DNA from: Hymenobacter swuensis DY53
GTDB lineage: Bacteria > Bacteroidota > Bacteroidia > Cytophagales > Hymenobacteraceae
Length of the DNA: 64,000 bases
Assembly (NCBI RefSeq): GCF_000576555.1
Contig: NZ_CP007145.1
Coordinates: forward strand, 4,734,501-4,798,500
Direction: 5' to 3'
Shown here: in pieces, positions 1 to 8,029 of the stretch
Position numbering within the stretch: the stretch's first letter is position 1
How the letters are laid out: the number at the start of each line of letters is the position of its first letter
Notes under the pieces: model-generated
The model's input: only the letters and a program-made list of their open reading frames with translations
The model's database searches: none
What the model was told of the DNA's origin: nothing
Position numbers and translations under genes: made by a program

Positions 1-151
1 CTGTTGAGGAATCCTGTGTGCTGACGTTGCAGTAGTACAGCAAGGCCGGTGAACCGTAGCCGGGCAGGTTGATTTCGGCTGGTGAATACGACTGAGGAAA
101 TATTCCCAATTTCACCTTTTCCGATTTCGCCTTTTCCACTGCCGCCGCGCT

Positions 152-769
152 ATGTTTTCAGCTGCCCGTATTCTGGCCATCCGCAAGAGCAAAGGCCTTT
201 CTCAGGAAGTGCTGGCTGAGCAATCGGGCGTGAGTCTGCGCACTATTCAGCGGGTGGAGCAGGGCGACACAGTGCCGCGCGGCTACACGCTGCAGGCCCT
301 GGCTACCGCCCTCGATGTGCCGTTGGAAGCCTTCCGGCCGGAGCCCGAAGCCGCCGCTCCGGCTGCTGAAACAGCTGCCCCGTTGCCTATCACGGCAGCA
401 CCCTCCACGCTCCCCGATCCGCAGTTTCTGCAGCTACTGAACCTGAGTGCGCTGAGCTTTCTGGTATTGCCACTGCTGAACCTGGTGGTGCCATGGCTGC
501 TCTGGCGAAAGCACCGCCACGAGGTGGAGCACGCCGCCGAAGTCGGGCGGCGCGTGCTGGGCTTTCAGATTCTGTGGCAGGTGGGCTGCTTTCTGGCATA
601 CCTACTGGCCGGATTGGTGCAAGTGGTGGCGCATGCCTTCCATACCTTTATACCGGGGCTGTACGTGGGCGTTTTCATCGGTTCCTATCTGCTCAACCTG
701 GGGGTGGTGATTTACTATGGCTGGCAGTTACGCCAGGGCCACCTGGATATCTACCGGTTTCGGCTATAG
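152..769 (+). CDS. XRE-family helix-turn-helix regulator with membrane domain
   Basis: 205 aa. Residues 5-60 form a Cro/C1-type helix-turn-helix (RKSKGLSQEVLAEQSGVSLR, then TIQRVEQG), which should bind DNA. A Pro/Ala-rich linker at about 66-90 leads to a C-terminal region with three or four hydrophobic helices, resembling the DUF4870 type of membrane domain. The protein is therefore probably a membrane-anchored transcription regulator. The HTH assignment is clear from sequence; the DUF4870 label is from memory of the family. It stands alone, with no obvious operon partner. The preceding 151 bases hold no gene I can support. Target and signal are unknown. Confidence 0.8.
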   Translation: MFSAARILAIRKSKGLSQEVLAEQSGVSLRTIQRVEQGDTVPRGYTLQALATALDVPLEAFRPEPEAAAPAAETAAPLPITAAPSTLPDPQFLQLLNLSALSFLVLPLLNLVVPWLLWRKHRHEVEHAAEVGRRVLGFQILWQVGCFLAYLLAGLVQVVAHAFHTFIPGLYVGVFIGSYLLNLGVVIYYGWQLRQGHLDIYRFRL

Positions 770-865
770 CAACATCCACGCACAACGTTCTTATTGTCAA
801 TAAATTGCTTCAAACGGCGGCTAAATGACGGAGGAATGACGCACGGGGTAACAGTGCAAGGCAGC

Positions 866-873
866 TATGTTTG
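866..873 (+). promoter_or_regulatory. Putative -7 promoter element (TATGTTTG)
   Basis: Matches the Bacteroidota -7 consensus TAnnTTTG, 30 nt upstream of the ATG at 904. No TTG at the expected -33 spacing is seen, so support is modest. Confidence 0.35.
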
Positions 874-903
874 AGATGTACTCCACTCCTCACTTAGTGC
901 GCC

Positions 904-1878
904 ATGAAACTCCTTCGCAACGTCCTGCTCGTTATCCTTACCCTGCTACTGCTTGGTGGCGTGGGCGGCTACTTTTACATGCGGAAAAAGTTTGAGCCGG
1001 CCCCCAACCAGCTGGCCGTTGCGGGGCTGCCTGCCACCTGCACCTTCGTGTGGCAGGCCGATAGCTCAGCCCGACCCGTGGTGGCCCAGGCAGCGTTGTT
1101 GCTGCCCGTGTCGTTGCCCGGCTGTGCCCGCACCTGTTACCTGCAGTTCGATACCGGGGCTCCTACCTCCCTACTCTATACCCATCCGCTGGCCGCTTTA
1201 CGGGCCCGTTACCCCGACACCCGCCAGTACCTGCTACCCCAGGCCGATACTCTCCATAACTTCCGCTTCGCACTGGGCCAAAGCCAGGTGCAGGCCCGCC
1301 GGATGCGCGTACTGACCTACGGTGCGCACCAGCTGCCCGCCGACAGTACCGCCCCGTTCATCATTGGTACCCTGGGGGCCGACGTGCTGGAGAACCGGGT
1401 CCTTGTACTCGACTACCCTGGTCAGCGTTTCAGCCTCGAAGCTCAGTTTCCCGACAGCCTGAGCCGCCGCACGGAGTTCGTGCCCCTGGCTTTTGACAGC
1501 CGCCGAATCATGCTGAGTGCCGGAGTGGCCGGGGAAACCAAGCCGCTGCTGTTTGACTCGGGCAGCAGCGCATTTGCTCTCCTCACTAGCCAGGCTACGT
1601 GGCAGCAAATGGCTCGTCCCCAGGCCCTAGCCCGTACTTCCGCCGTCAATTCAATGGGCCGCACGCTCACTTCGCATACCATAGCTACGGCGGCTGCTTT
1701 GCAGCTGGGCGCGGTGGCACTGCCCCTGCAAACCGTCACGTACATTGAAGGCACCAGCTTGATGGAAAGCCTGCTGATGCGCTTTTCCGGCATGGGTGGT
1801 ATGCTGGGCAACCGGCCCTTCAACCAGCATACTATTGTGGTGGATGTGAGCCATCAGCGGTTCGGACTGGTGCGGTAG
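904..1878 (+). CDS. Two-lobed retropepsin-like aspartyl protease, membrane anchored
   Basis: 324 aa. One N-terminal hydrophobic helix (about 4-24) is a signal anchor or uncleaved signal peptide. Two aspartyl-protease-like halves follow. The first has FDTGA (Asp83) and a later IIGTLGADVLEN segment, the hydrophobic-hydrophobic-Gly motif that supports the active-site loop. The second has FDSGSS (Asp218) and ends with GMGGMLGN. Bacterial retropepsin-like proteins usually carry one such half and dimerize. Here both are in one chain, as in eukaryotic pepsins, though much shorter. The catalytic assignment rests on motifs only. It is probably periplasmic or envelope-facing. No linked substrate gene is evident. 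Confidence 0.7.
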   Translation: MKLLRNVLLVILTLLLLGGVGGYFYMRKKFEPAPNQLAVAGLPATCTFVWQADSSARPVVAQAALLLPVSLPGCARTCYLQFDTGAPTSLLYTHPLAALRARYPDTRQYLLPQADTLHNFRFALGQSQVQARRMRVLTYGAHQLPADSTAPFIIGTLGADVLENRVLVLDYPGQRFSLEAQFPDSLSRRTEFVPLAFDSRRIMLSAGVAGETKPLLFDSGSSAFALLTSQATWQQMARPQALARTSAVNSMGRTLTSHTIATAAALQLGAVALPLQTVTYIEGTSLMESLLMRFSGMGGMLGNRPFNQHTIVVDVSHQRFGLVR

Positions 1879-1908
1879 CAGCAAAGCTGTGCAAGATGGG
1901 CCCCACCA

Positions 1909-1946
1909 AAAAAGCGCGACGCAACTTCCGTTGCGTCGCGCTTTTT
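1909..1946. terminator. Bidirectional intrinsic terminator
   Basis: A 12-bp perfect GC-rich stem (1914-1925 with 1930-1941), TTCC loop, flanked by an A-run on the left and a T-run on the right. It lies between convergent genes ending at 1878 and 1971 and can serve both. Confidence 0.85.
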
Positions 1947-1970
1947 CATTTTTTCACCTGAAAAAGGTGT

Positions 1971-2315
1971 TTACTTATGCTTCGGCTTGGTCAGGTTTTT
2001 ACCCAGGTCCTCTACCGTTTTCAGAAATTCGTCCACGTCGGCATCGGCGTAGGTGCCGTAGGCGGAAGAGATGGTGCCTTTCACGCCGTCGGCGGTTTCA
2101 ATGACATAGAGAATCGACATATCGTCGGGGTTGCTTTCACCCTCGAAGCGGTAGAAATCCACGATAGTTACTTCGTTGGGCGTGTAGCCTTTGCTCCGGT
2201 CGTTATCGATGGTATGCAAACGGCCATCGGTAACGCGGAAGTCGGCCGTGAAGCCATCCTTGTTGAGCTGGCGTTCTACATTCACGAGCGAGCGTTCTTC
2301 TTCTTTGTCTTGCAT
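1971..2315 (-). CDS. Conserved small Bacteroidota protein of unknown function
   Basis: 114 aa, soluble, acidic, no signal peptide. It resembles a short Cytophagales family with the pattern ..G(Y/F)xxDFxxxDGxL...P.E..I...YRFEGxSNPDD...Y.I...DG.KG...AYG.Y... Members are sometimes mislabelled phosphoribosylpyrophosphate synthetase; at this size the enzyme is impossible. VDFYRFEGESNPDD and SSAYGTYADADVDEF are the visible signature. It sits alone on the minus strand, sharing a terminator with the upstream protease-like gene. Function unknown. Confidence 0.7.
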   Translation of the reverse strand: MQDKEEERSLVNVERQLNKDGFTADFRVTDGRLHTIDNDRSKGYTPNEVTIVDFYRFEGESNPDDMSILYVIETADGVKGTISSAYGTYADADVDEFLKTVEDLGKNLTKPKHK

Positions 2316-2379
2316 GATGAGGGGCGTTTGGTAGGGAATAGGAAGGATGTCAGATCAGCGGCGGGCCTGCCAACGGAAA

Positions 2380-2415
2380 GCCCCCGTGCCGGCTATACGT
2401 AGCCAGTACGGGGGC
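2380..2415 (-). terminator. Hairpin terminator
   Basis: 15-nt arms (2380-2394 and 2401-2415), with GCCCCCGT pairing perfectly at the base. A short T-stretch follows on the minus strand. It probably ends the small membrane protein gene at 2448-2657. Confidence 0.6.
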
Positions 2416-2447
2416 AGGTTATATCCGAAGACAAGAATATCGTGCCG

Positions 2448-2657
2448 TTACGACGCTTTTGTTTCCCGGGCAGCAGCCAGCTCGATGGTTCGCTGCAGCC
2501 GATCCACGTCAATGGTAGAGCAAGCTCCGCCGCAGCCCTTAGCGCAGCCGGCGGCACTCTTATCAAAAAAAGCCCGCCAGAAAATCCGCCCTACATAGAA
2601 CGCAGCCCCGGCAAAGAGCAGTGCGATGATGAGATACTGTATCCACATGATGGTCAC
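2448..2657 (-). CDS. FeoB-associated-type Cys-rich small membrane protein
   Basis: 69 aa. One N-terminal transmembrane helix (about 5-25) precedes a short Cys cluster, CAKGCGGACS, and a charged tail. This layout matches the FeoB-associated Cys-rich membrane protein family (PF12669 type), which often accompanies ferrous iron transport genes. No feoA or feoB lies nearby, so a role in iron handling is inference from the family. The cysteines could bind iron or another metal. Confidence 0.65.
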   Translation of the reverse strand: MTIMWIQYLIIALLFAGAAFYVGRIFWRAFFDKSAAGCAKGCGGACSTIDVDRLQRTIELAAARETKAS

Positions 2658-2720
2658 AAAACTACGACGAACAGGTTTTGGTTTGCGCCGGGCTGGTTTT
2701 TATGGCTATCCGGACTCAAT

Positions 2721-2845
2721 AGAGCGTCATGCTTCATCTGACGTCCGCTTGTCGAAGCATTTCTACCGCTTCGTTTGAATAGTCTGGCAAAGAAGCGGTA
2801 GAGATGCTTCTACTTCGCCTCCGGCTTCGCTCAGCATGACGCTCT
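2721..2845. repeat. Nested inverted repeat, MITE/REP-like element
   Basis: Outer arms AGAGCGTCATGCT (2721-2733) and AGCATGACGCTCT (2833-2845) are perfect 13-bp inverted repeats. Inside them, 19-nt arms 2754-2772 and 2792-2810 pair with one mismatch, leaving a 19-nt loop. The 125-bp unit fills the gap before suhB and has the look of an interspersed, non-coding palindromic element. Only one copy is in this window, so dispersal is inferred. Confidence 0.75.
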
Positions 2846-2853
2846 ACCAGTCC

Positions 2854-3648
2854 TTACTTCCAGACTTCGCGGATGGTGTCCTGCATTTCTTGGTGTACCA
2901 AGCCGTTGCTGGCTACCACTTCGCGGCCGAACAGCGGGTCGCCGTCCTGCAAGAACTCCGTGACGCGGCCCCCGGCTTCGCGCACCAGCAGGATGCCGGC
3001 GGCTACGTCGTAAGAGTTGAGGTTGAACTCGAAGAAGCCCTCGAAGCGGCCGGCGGCCACGTAGGCCAGGTCGGCGGCGGCAGAACCCACCCGGCGCACC
3101 CCGTGCGAGCGGCGCATGAACGAGCCCAGCACCTGCAGGTAGTCATCCATCAGCCCGAAATCGGTGTAGGGGAAGCCGGTGGCAATGAGCGAGCTGTTCA
3201 GATCGGGCACGTCGGATACGTGAATGGGCACCTCGTTGCAGAACGCCCCGGCCCCTTTGGCGGCCCGGAAGCACTCGTCGCGCACTACCTCGTACACCAC
3301 GCCGGCTACCAGTTCCTGGCCCCGGACGAGGCCTACACTCACGCAGTACACCGGCAAGCCGTGCACGAAGTTGGTAGTGCCATCGAGCGGGTCGATAATC
3401 CAGTTGAACTCCTCGGCGCGGTCAGCGCCTTCGGTGCCTTCCTCCGTGATGAAGCCGGCCTCGGGCAGCACCTCGCGCAAGCCGGCCACCAGCAGCTTCT
3501 CGGTTTCCTTATCCACGTACGACACCAGGTCGTGGACGCCCTTCATTTCGATGTGGCTGCGGTTGAAAGTGGCCGCCTCCTGGCGGATGAACTGGCCCGC
3601 GTGGCGCGTTACGGCCGCGAGCTGAAAGCTGAGTTGATTGTAATCCAT
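2854..3648 (-). CDS. suhB: Inositol-1-monophosphatase family protein
   Basis: 264 aa, the usual length for IMPases. The Mg-binding signature is complete: EEG at about 69-71 and IIDPLDGTTNFVHG at about 84-97 (Asp86, Asp89). The C-terminal WDxAAG motif appears as YDVAAG, with Tyr for Trp. The enzyme hydrolyses inositol monophosphate or related sugar phosphates in the cytoplasm; in bacteria SuhB can also act in rRNA transcription. Exact substrate is not readable from sequence. It is downstream of lnt on the same strand with about 90 nt between them. Its 3' end abuts the inverted-repeat element at 2721-2845. Confidence 0.93.
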   Translation of the reverse strand: MDYNQLSFQLAAVTRHAGQFIRQEAATFNRSHIEMKGVHDLVSYVDKETEKLLVAGLREVLPEAGFITEEGTEGADRAEEFNWIIDPLDGTTNFVHGLPVYCVSVGLVRGQELVAGVVYEVVRDECFRAAKGAGAFCNEVPIHVSDVPDLNSSLIATGFPYTDFGLMDDYLQVLGSFMRRSHGVRRVGSAAADLAYVAAGRFEGFFEFNLNSYDVAAGILLVREAGGRVTEFLQDGDPLFGREVVASNGLVHQEMQDTIREVWK

Positions 3649-3739
3649 GAGAAAGAAAGTGTCAGAAAAAGACCTCCGGCGAGCAAGTGTTTTTAGCCCG
3701 CAGAGGACGCCGAGCTGTTTCGGCCCGTAGATGCCGAAG

Positions 3740-5437
3740 CTAGGCTGCAGTTATGCGTCGCCGGTTCAACGCCAGACGGGCCAGCGTGAGCAGCAGCAAC
3801 AGCACCGCCAGCACCTGGCAGGCGGGCCCGATCAGCTCGCCATGCTGCACGTAGAACGTCAGCTCCGTGTTCAGGTGGACGGTAGCCCGACTCACGGCGG
3901 GCACCCACCAACCGGTTTGCTGCGTGATTTCGCCCTTCTGGTTGATGAAGCCTGATATGCCGGTGTTGGCTGAACGGGCTACGTCGCGGCGGGTTTCAAT
4001 GGCGCGCAGGGTGGCGTACTGCAAGTGCTGCAAGTGTCCCGGCGAATCGGACCACCAGCCGTCGTTGGTGATGATGCCAATGAGCGTGGCCCCGCGCTGC
4101 ACGTACTGGTTCACGAAGTCGCCGTACACCGATTCGTAACAGATAACCGGGGCTACCTGCAAACCGGGAGTAGCCGTGGGGTACACTGTGCGTTCCGCCT
4201 GGGAGCCCAGGCCGCCGGCCGCGCCGCCCAGATCAATCACGAACATCGACAGCCACGGCGGCACACCCTCCACGCCCGGCACCAGCCGGCTCTTGTGGTA
4301 GAACTGCGGCCGGCCGGGCGTGCCAGGCAAGTGAATAGCCGCGTTGAACACGTCGTAATAGCCCAGGTCTTGACGGAAGCGGGCCGTGGGGCTGGCGTTG
4401 GCTTTATCGGAGCCGTACTGCTGCACGGTGGTCAGGCCGGTTATCAGTTCCACGCCCGGGTGCTGGGCCAGCCACTGGCGGAGCCGCTGCACCTTGGGGT
4501 AGCCCTCAAAGCCGGCCTCGAAGTAGGTTTCGTCGAGGGAGGTTTCGGGCCAGAGTACGAGCTTGGTCTGGGGCGTGAGGTGCTGCTCGGTGAGGGTGAG
4601 CAGGCGCGTAAGCTGCTCATCGTGCGAGATAAAGCGGGAACCGCCCTCAAACTTCTCCTCGAACGGGTCCACGTTGGGCTGCACCGCCAGCACTTCCGCC
4701 TTCGCCCCCTTTTCCTGATATCTGCTTCCTATAAAGTATGACAGGCCGATGGGCAATAGTGCTGCCAGCAGCGGCAGGAGTATCAGCCGCTGGAGCTGCA
4801 CTCGGGACAAGGGTACGACACCCGAATGGCCGCCCGCCCGGTAATTGCGGAAGGCAAAAAACGCCAGCAAATTCACTACCCACATCCAGAGCGAGCCACC
4901 CAGAAAACCGGTATACTCATACCACTGCACCCACTGGTTGGCCTGGGCAAAGCCGTTGCCTAGCGTCAGCCAGGGCCAGGTCAGGAACCAGTGCAGATGC
5001 AGCTGCTCGAAGGCAATCCAGTAAATGGGCAGCGACAAATAGCCCAGCTTCGGGCCGAAGTGGCGCTTGGTGAGCCGGAACGCCGTGAGCGGCAGGCTCA
5101 TAAGCAGAGCGTTGGCAATAACGGCCGTAATACCCCCGGCTAGGGTGCTGTAGCTCACCCAGTACGTAGTGAACAGGTTCCAGAGCAGCAGCAGCAAATA
5201 GGAGTAGGCCCACACCTTGCCGTTGCCGGCTCCCTGCCGGGTGAGGTGGTGTTCGAGGTAGAGGTAGGGCACCCAGGCCACCAGCAGCACCGCCGCCAGC
5301 GCGGCCGGGTGCACCGGCCACCCCAGCCAAAGCAGTACCCCGCCCAGCACGGCCAGCAGCAGCGGCAACCAGCCGGCGCGGCCGGTTGCGGGGGGCAGCG
5401 CGGAAGTTACTTTATTCGTCACGGTCGTTATCGGCAT
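3740..5437 (-). CDS. lnt: Apolipoprotein N-acyltransferase
   Basis: 565 aa from the ATG at 5437; a longer reading from 5521 would lie deep inside rsmI and lacks family support. About six N-terminal transmembrane helices (about 20-240) precede a carbon-nitrogen hydrolase domain. The catalytic triad is visible: Glu298 in WPETS, Lys382 in YHKSRLVPGVE, Cys433 in VICYESVYGDF. TNDGWWSDSPG and RSANTG are also family motifs. It transfers the third acyl chain to lipoprotein N-termini in the inner membrane, fitting the many lipoproteins here. The start overlaps the rsmI stop by 26 nt, which suggests translational coupling. Confidence 0.95.
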   Translation of the reverse strand: MPITTVTNKVTSALPPATGRAGWLPLLLAVLGGVLLWLGWPVHPAALAAVLLVAWVPYLYLEHHLTRQGAGNGKVWAYSYLLLLLWNLFTTYWVSYSTLAGGITAVIANALLMSLPLTAFRLTKRHFGPKLGYLSLPIYWIAFEQLHLHWFLTWPWLTLGNGFAQANQWVQWYEYTGFLGGSLWMWVVNLLAFFAFRNYRAGGHSGVVPLSRVQLQRLILLPLLAALLPIGLSYFIGSRYQEKGAKAEVLAVQPNVDPFEEKFEGGSRFISHDEQLTRLLTLTEQHLTPQTKLVLWPETSLDETYFEAGFEGYPKVQRLRQWLAQHPGVELITGLTTVQQYGSDKANASPTARFRQDLGYYDVFNAAIHLPGTPGRPQFYHKSRLVPGVEGVPPWLSMFVIDLGGAAGGLGSQAERTVYPTATPGLQVAPVICYESVYGDFVNQYVQRGATLIGIITNDGWWSDSPGHLQHLQYATLRAIETRRDVARSANTGISGFINQKGEITQQTGWWVPAVSRATVHLNTELTFYVQHGELIGPACQVLAVLLLLLTLARLALNRRRITAA

Positions 5438-6152
5438 ACCGGTCTTGCTTAATGCGTTCTTCTTTTTCGCGGCCCTGCACCACCAGCACAATCTCACCCT
5501 TGATGGCAGCGCGGGCGGCAAAATTGGCGGCCAGCTCAGCCAGCGGTGCCGTAATGGTTTCCTCGAATAGCTTGGTCAGCTCCCGGCTCACGGAAGCCGG
5601 CCGCTCAGGACCCAGCACAGCGGCCAGCTGCTCCAGCGTTTTCACAATGCGGTGCGGCGACTCGTAGAAAATCATGGTGCGGTGCTCGTGCACGAGTTCC
5701 TGCAGGCGCGTCTGGCGGCCCTTCTTCACTGGCAGAAACCCTTCGAACGTAAACCGCTCGGCCCCGAATCCTGACTTCAGCAACGCCGGTACAAAGGCCG
5801 TGGCCCCAGGCAGACACTCTACCCGCAGGCCCCGGGCCAGGCACTCGCGCACCAGCAGAAAGCCGGGGTCGGAAATGCCGGGCGTGCCCGCGTCGGATAC
5901 CAGGGCCATGGTTTCGCCGCGCTCCAGTCGCACCAGCAGGCGTTGCACCTGCTGGTGCTCGTTGTGGAGGTGGTAGCTGAGCATGGATTTCTTCAGGCCC
6001 AGGTGTTGTAGCAGCCGGCCGCTGGTGCGGGTGTCCTCCGCCAGTACAATATCGACCTCGCCCAGCACCCGAATGGCGCGCAGGGTAATGTCCTCCAGGT
6101 TGCCGATGGGCGTGGGCACGAGGTACAACAGAGTTTTGGGAGCGTCAGCCAT
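5412..6152 (-). CDS. rsmI: 16S rRNA (cytidine1402-2'-O)-methyltransferase
   Basis: 246 aa from the ATG at 6152 (MADAPKTLLYLVPTPIGN). The upstream extension to 6215 would pass through the promoter. The tetrapyrrole-methylase fold signatures are present: VPTPIGNLEDITLRAI at the N-terminus, EDTRTS, and SDAGTPGISDPG at about 80-92. It methylates the 2'-OH of C1402 in 16S rRNA using SAM. It is first in a minus-strand run with lnt. A -7 element lies only 5 nt upstream of the ATG, so the mRNA is probably leaderless. Confidence 0.95.
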   Translation of the reverse strand: MADAPKTLLYLVPTPIGNLEDITLRAIRVLGEVDIVLAEDTRTSGRLLQHLGLKKSMLSYHLHNEHQQVQRLLVRLERGETMALVSDAGTPGISDPGFLLVRECLARGLRVECLPGATAFVPALLKSGFGAERFTFEGFLPVKKGRQTRLQELVHEHRTMIFYESPHRIVKTLEQLAAVLGPERPASVSRELTKLFEETITAPLAELAANFAARAAIKGEIVLVVQGREKEERIKQDRYADNDRDE

Positions 6153-6157
6153 AGCCA

Positions 6158-6165
6158 CAAAGGTA
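6158..6165 (-). promoter_or_regulatory. -7 promoter element TACCTTTG of rsmI
   Basis: A perfect TAnnTTTG match, 5 nt upstream of the rsmI ATG. It supports the internal start choice and implies a leaderless or nearly leaderless transcript. No clear TTG at -33. Confidence 0.6.
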
Positions 6166-6230
6166 GCTGAGTTGTGAATTGCCAGCTGCCAGTTGTCGGG
6201 GCTGAATTCTGACAACGAACAACGGGCAAC

Positions 6231-6479
6231 TCAATTTCCCCCGTACTCGGCAGCCAGCTTATCAATAGCGGCAGCCAGGGTGTGGTCCTTGTCGGTGACG
6301 GTGTTGCCCGCGTCGTGGGTGCATAGGCGGAAGCTCACCACGTTGTACTCGTTGCTCCACCATGGGTGGTGCTCCTGGTACTCGGCTTCCTCGGCCACGT
6401 CGCTCATAAAGCTGAAGGCCATCTTGAAATCCTGGAAGCGGAAGGTGCGGGTAAGGGCGTTGTCGATTTCAGTCCACAT
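6231..6479 (-). CDS. 4a-hydroxytetrahydrobiopterin dehydratase (pterin-4a-carbinolamine dehydratase)
   Basis: 82 aa, near family length. It carries the PCD signature EHHPWW..EYNVV followed by CTHDAG and a late TDKDHTLA, the active-site His residues being in HHP and THD. The enzyme dehydrates 4a-hydroxy-tetrahydropterin to regenerate the pterin cofactor of aromatic amino acid hydroxylases. No such hydroxylase is adjacent in this window. It lies upstream of rsmI on the same strand; a weak GTTG-rich imperfect inverted repeat occupies the gap at about 6174-6230. Confidence 0.92.
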   Translation of the reverse strand: MWTEIDNALTRTFRFQDFKMAFSFMSDVAEEAEYQEHHPWWSNEYNVVSFRLCTHDAGNTVTDKDHTLAAAIDKLAAEYGGN

Positions 6480-6511
6480 GATGCAGGGCAGGGTTGGCGG
6501 TTGTAGCAGAA

Positions 6512-7069
6512 TTAAAGCGTATCGCGGACTGCCATCAGTGCGAAGCCCAGCAAATTGAGGCCGCGCCAGGTGGCGGGGTCGGCGGCCTGCGGATGGTCCT
6601 GGGCCAGGCCAATGCCCCAGATAGCATCCACCGGGCTGGCCTCTACCAATACCCGACTGCCGGTGGCTCGCAGGTAGTTGAGCAGAGCCGGGTGCTGGCC
6701 GAACTTAGCCGCGTTGCCCCGCACGACTATCTCAAAGCGAGCCGCGTCCCAGCGGGCTTCCTCAAAGTTTTGCACCTGGCGGCCCAGACGCTTGGCCACG
6801 TCGGGGTGCGGAGCCTGCAGAATAGCCTGCCGGGTAGCTTCGTCGTTGAACAGGCGGGCTTTTTCGGCCATCATGTAATGCTCAGCCGTGGCGTAGGTGT
6901 CGCCATCCAGTTCGAAGGCCGCTGGGTACCACTGGCTGAACACCTCCTTGCCCAGCTCGCCCCGACCAGTATGGCCCCAGAAATACAAGTACTTTGGGGT
7001 AGAGCCGGCAGCCAAGTGGCGCAGCAGCGTTTCAACGGAACGGATGGCGGGAAGCTCGGCAGTAGCCAT
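6512..7069 (-). CDS. NADAR family protein (YbiA-like N-glycosidase)
   Basis: 185 aa. NADAR features: a FWGH..GELGKEVFSQWYPAAF start, AEHYMMAEKARLF in the middle (the Glu of MMAEKA is a family active-site residue), and VDAIWGIGL near the C-terminus. Characterized YbiA-type members cleave the N-glycosidic bond of early riboflavin intermediates; others act in ADP-ribose or NAD-linked metabolism. Which applies here cannot be told. A TAGCTTTG -7 element lies 46 nt upstream of the start. No riboflavin gene is nearby. Confidence 0.88.
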   Translation of the reverse strand: MATAELPAIRSVETLLRHLAAGSTPKYLYFWGHTGRGELGKEVFSQWYPAAFELDGDTYATAEHYMMAEKARLFNDEATRQAILQAPHPDVAKRLGRQVQNFEEARWDAARFEIVVRGNAAKFGQHPALLNYLRATGSRVLVEASPVDAIWGIGLAQDHPQAADPATWRGLNLLGFALMAVRDTL

Positions 7070-7115
7070 ATCAGGCAGGAGGGAGTGCGGGAATATTGTA
7101 GGCCCGGAAGCCGGC

Positions 7116-7123
7116 CAAAGCTA
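7116..7123 (-). promoter_or_regulatory. -7 promoter element TAGCTTTG
   Basis: A TAnnTTTG match upstream of the NADAR gene (ATG at 7069), giving a leader of roughly 40 nt. No convincing TTG upstream. Confidence 0.4.
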
Positions 7124-7190
7124 AACCCAAATCCGGGAACGGCAGTACACCTTAGCTGTACCGACTACCCACCTCAACCGCTCACCTCCT

Positions 7191-7691
7191 ATGGCTATTG
7201 ACCCCAACGACCGTCCCGTGCGCGTCATCAACGACGATACAACTGAACAGGAAATGGCGGCCGGCCACATCACGCCCGGCGGCGACCCACCCAAGAACGA
7301 GGCAGCCCGGGGCGGCTTCGGCAACCGGGAAGGCAAAGAAGGCTACGGCACCGACAGCGGCGCGGGCATTTCGGCCGTATCGGTAAACGAGGACGCTGAC
7401 AAAGCCCAGCACCCGGCCGATAATATGCGCACCTCCGACGAAGGCCGTCCTGACCGCCCGAACCAGGATCTGCCGGCCGACGACGATACCGATCTGGAAT
7501 CTCGCCGCCCGGTAGACGAGTTGGACCTGGACGATAAGCGCGCCGGCCGCGACGAAATGCAGGACCCCGACTCCCGCGTGGGCATGGGCCAGATGGACAA
7601 GCCCACCGGCACCAACGCCGACCTTGCCCGCCAGGGCACCAACGCCGACCTCACTGACCCCGACGCCACCGATACGGCCATTGTGCAGTAA
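7191..7691 (+). CDS. Hydrophilic, probably disordered acidic protein
   Basis: 166 aa, rich in Asp, Gly, Asn and Pro, without hydrophobic core segments, signal peptide or cysteine. The C-terminus carries an imperfect tandem repeat of GTNADL at about 140-155. Composition predicts intrinsic disorder. Codon use is like that of neighbouring genes, and the reading frame is open with clear third-position GC bias, which supports real coding. A similar but shorter disordered protein follows 62 nt downstream. Function unknown; I do not recognize the family beyond Hymenobacter-like hypotheticals. Confidence 0.6.
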   Translation: MAIDPNDRPVRVINDDTTEQEMAAGHITPGGDPPKNEAARGGFGNREGKEGYGTDSGAGISAVSVNEDADKAQHPADNMRTSDEGRPDRPNQDLPADDDTDLESRRPVDELDLDDKRAGRDEMQDPDSRVGMGQMDKPTGTNADLARQGTNADLTDPDATDTAIVQ

Positions 7692-7753
7692 GGCGCGTCT
7701 TCGCTGACCAGCATCAGCTCTTTGTATCTGTTTCCACCTAACTCCTGATTATC

Positions 7754-7963
7754 ATGGCACATCGTAGCAGTGAAGCAAATCAAGAATCACAGGAAAAACA
7801 CGACCGGAAAGCCGATATCGGTACACCCAAGGCTGATGCGTTGCCGGCCGGCACCACCGATGAGCAGACGGAGGACCACCTCGAACAGGAGGCCACTGAT
7901 GCTGGTACCCGGCACCCCAACCGCAACCTGCACAAACCTGACCTCGACAAGCCGGGTTACTAG
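7754..7963 (+). CDS. Small hydrophilic disordered protein
   Basis: 69 aa, highly charged, rich in Glu, Asp, His and Lys, ending NRNLHKPDLDKPGY. No hydrophobic segment. It follows the disordered protein at 7191-7691 in the same orientation and is ended by a strong hairpin terminator at 7983-8013, which supports a real transcription unit. The two may be co-transcribed. Function unknown. Confidence 0.5.
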   Translation: MAHRSSEANQESQEKHDRKADIGTPKADALPAGTTDEQTEDHLEQEATDAGTRHPNRNLHKPDLDKPGY

Positions 7964-7982
7964 CCGGTGCATCTGTTTAAGT

Positions 7983-8013
7983 AAAAAGCACCTGTTAAAG
8001 CAGGTGCTTTTTT
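7983..8013 (+). terminator. Intrinsic terminator
   Basis: An AGCACCTG/CAGGTGCT stem (7987-7994 with 8001-8008) is flanked by an A-run and followed by a T-run. It ends the unit of the small disordered proteins, 17 nt before the next start. Confidence 0.85.
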
Positions 8014-8029
8014 GTTTTCCCCCTCTCTT

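Noticed and set aside
1..151. Possible gene end at the left edge
   Set aside because: Short open frames exist on the minus strand but none shows a recognisable motif or a clear stop-to-gene context.
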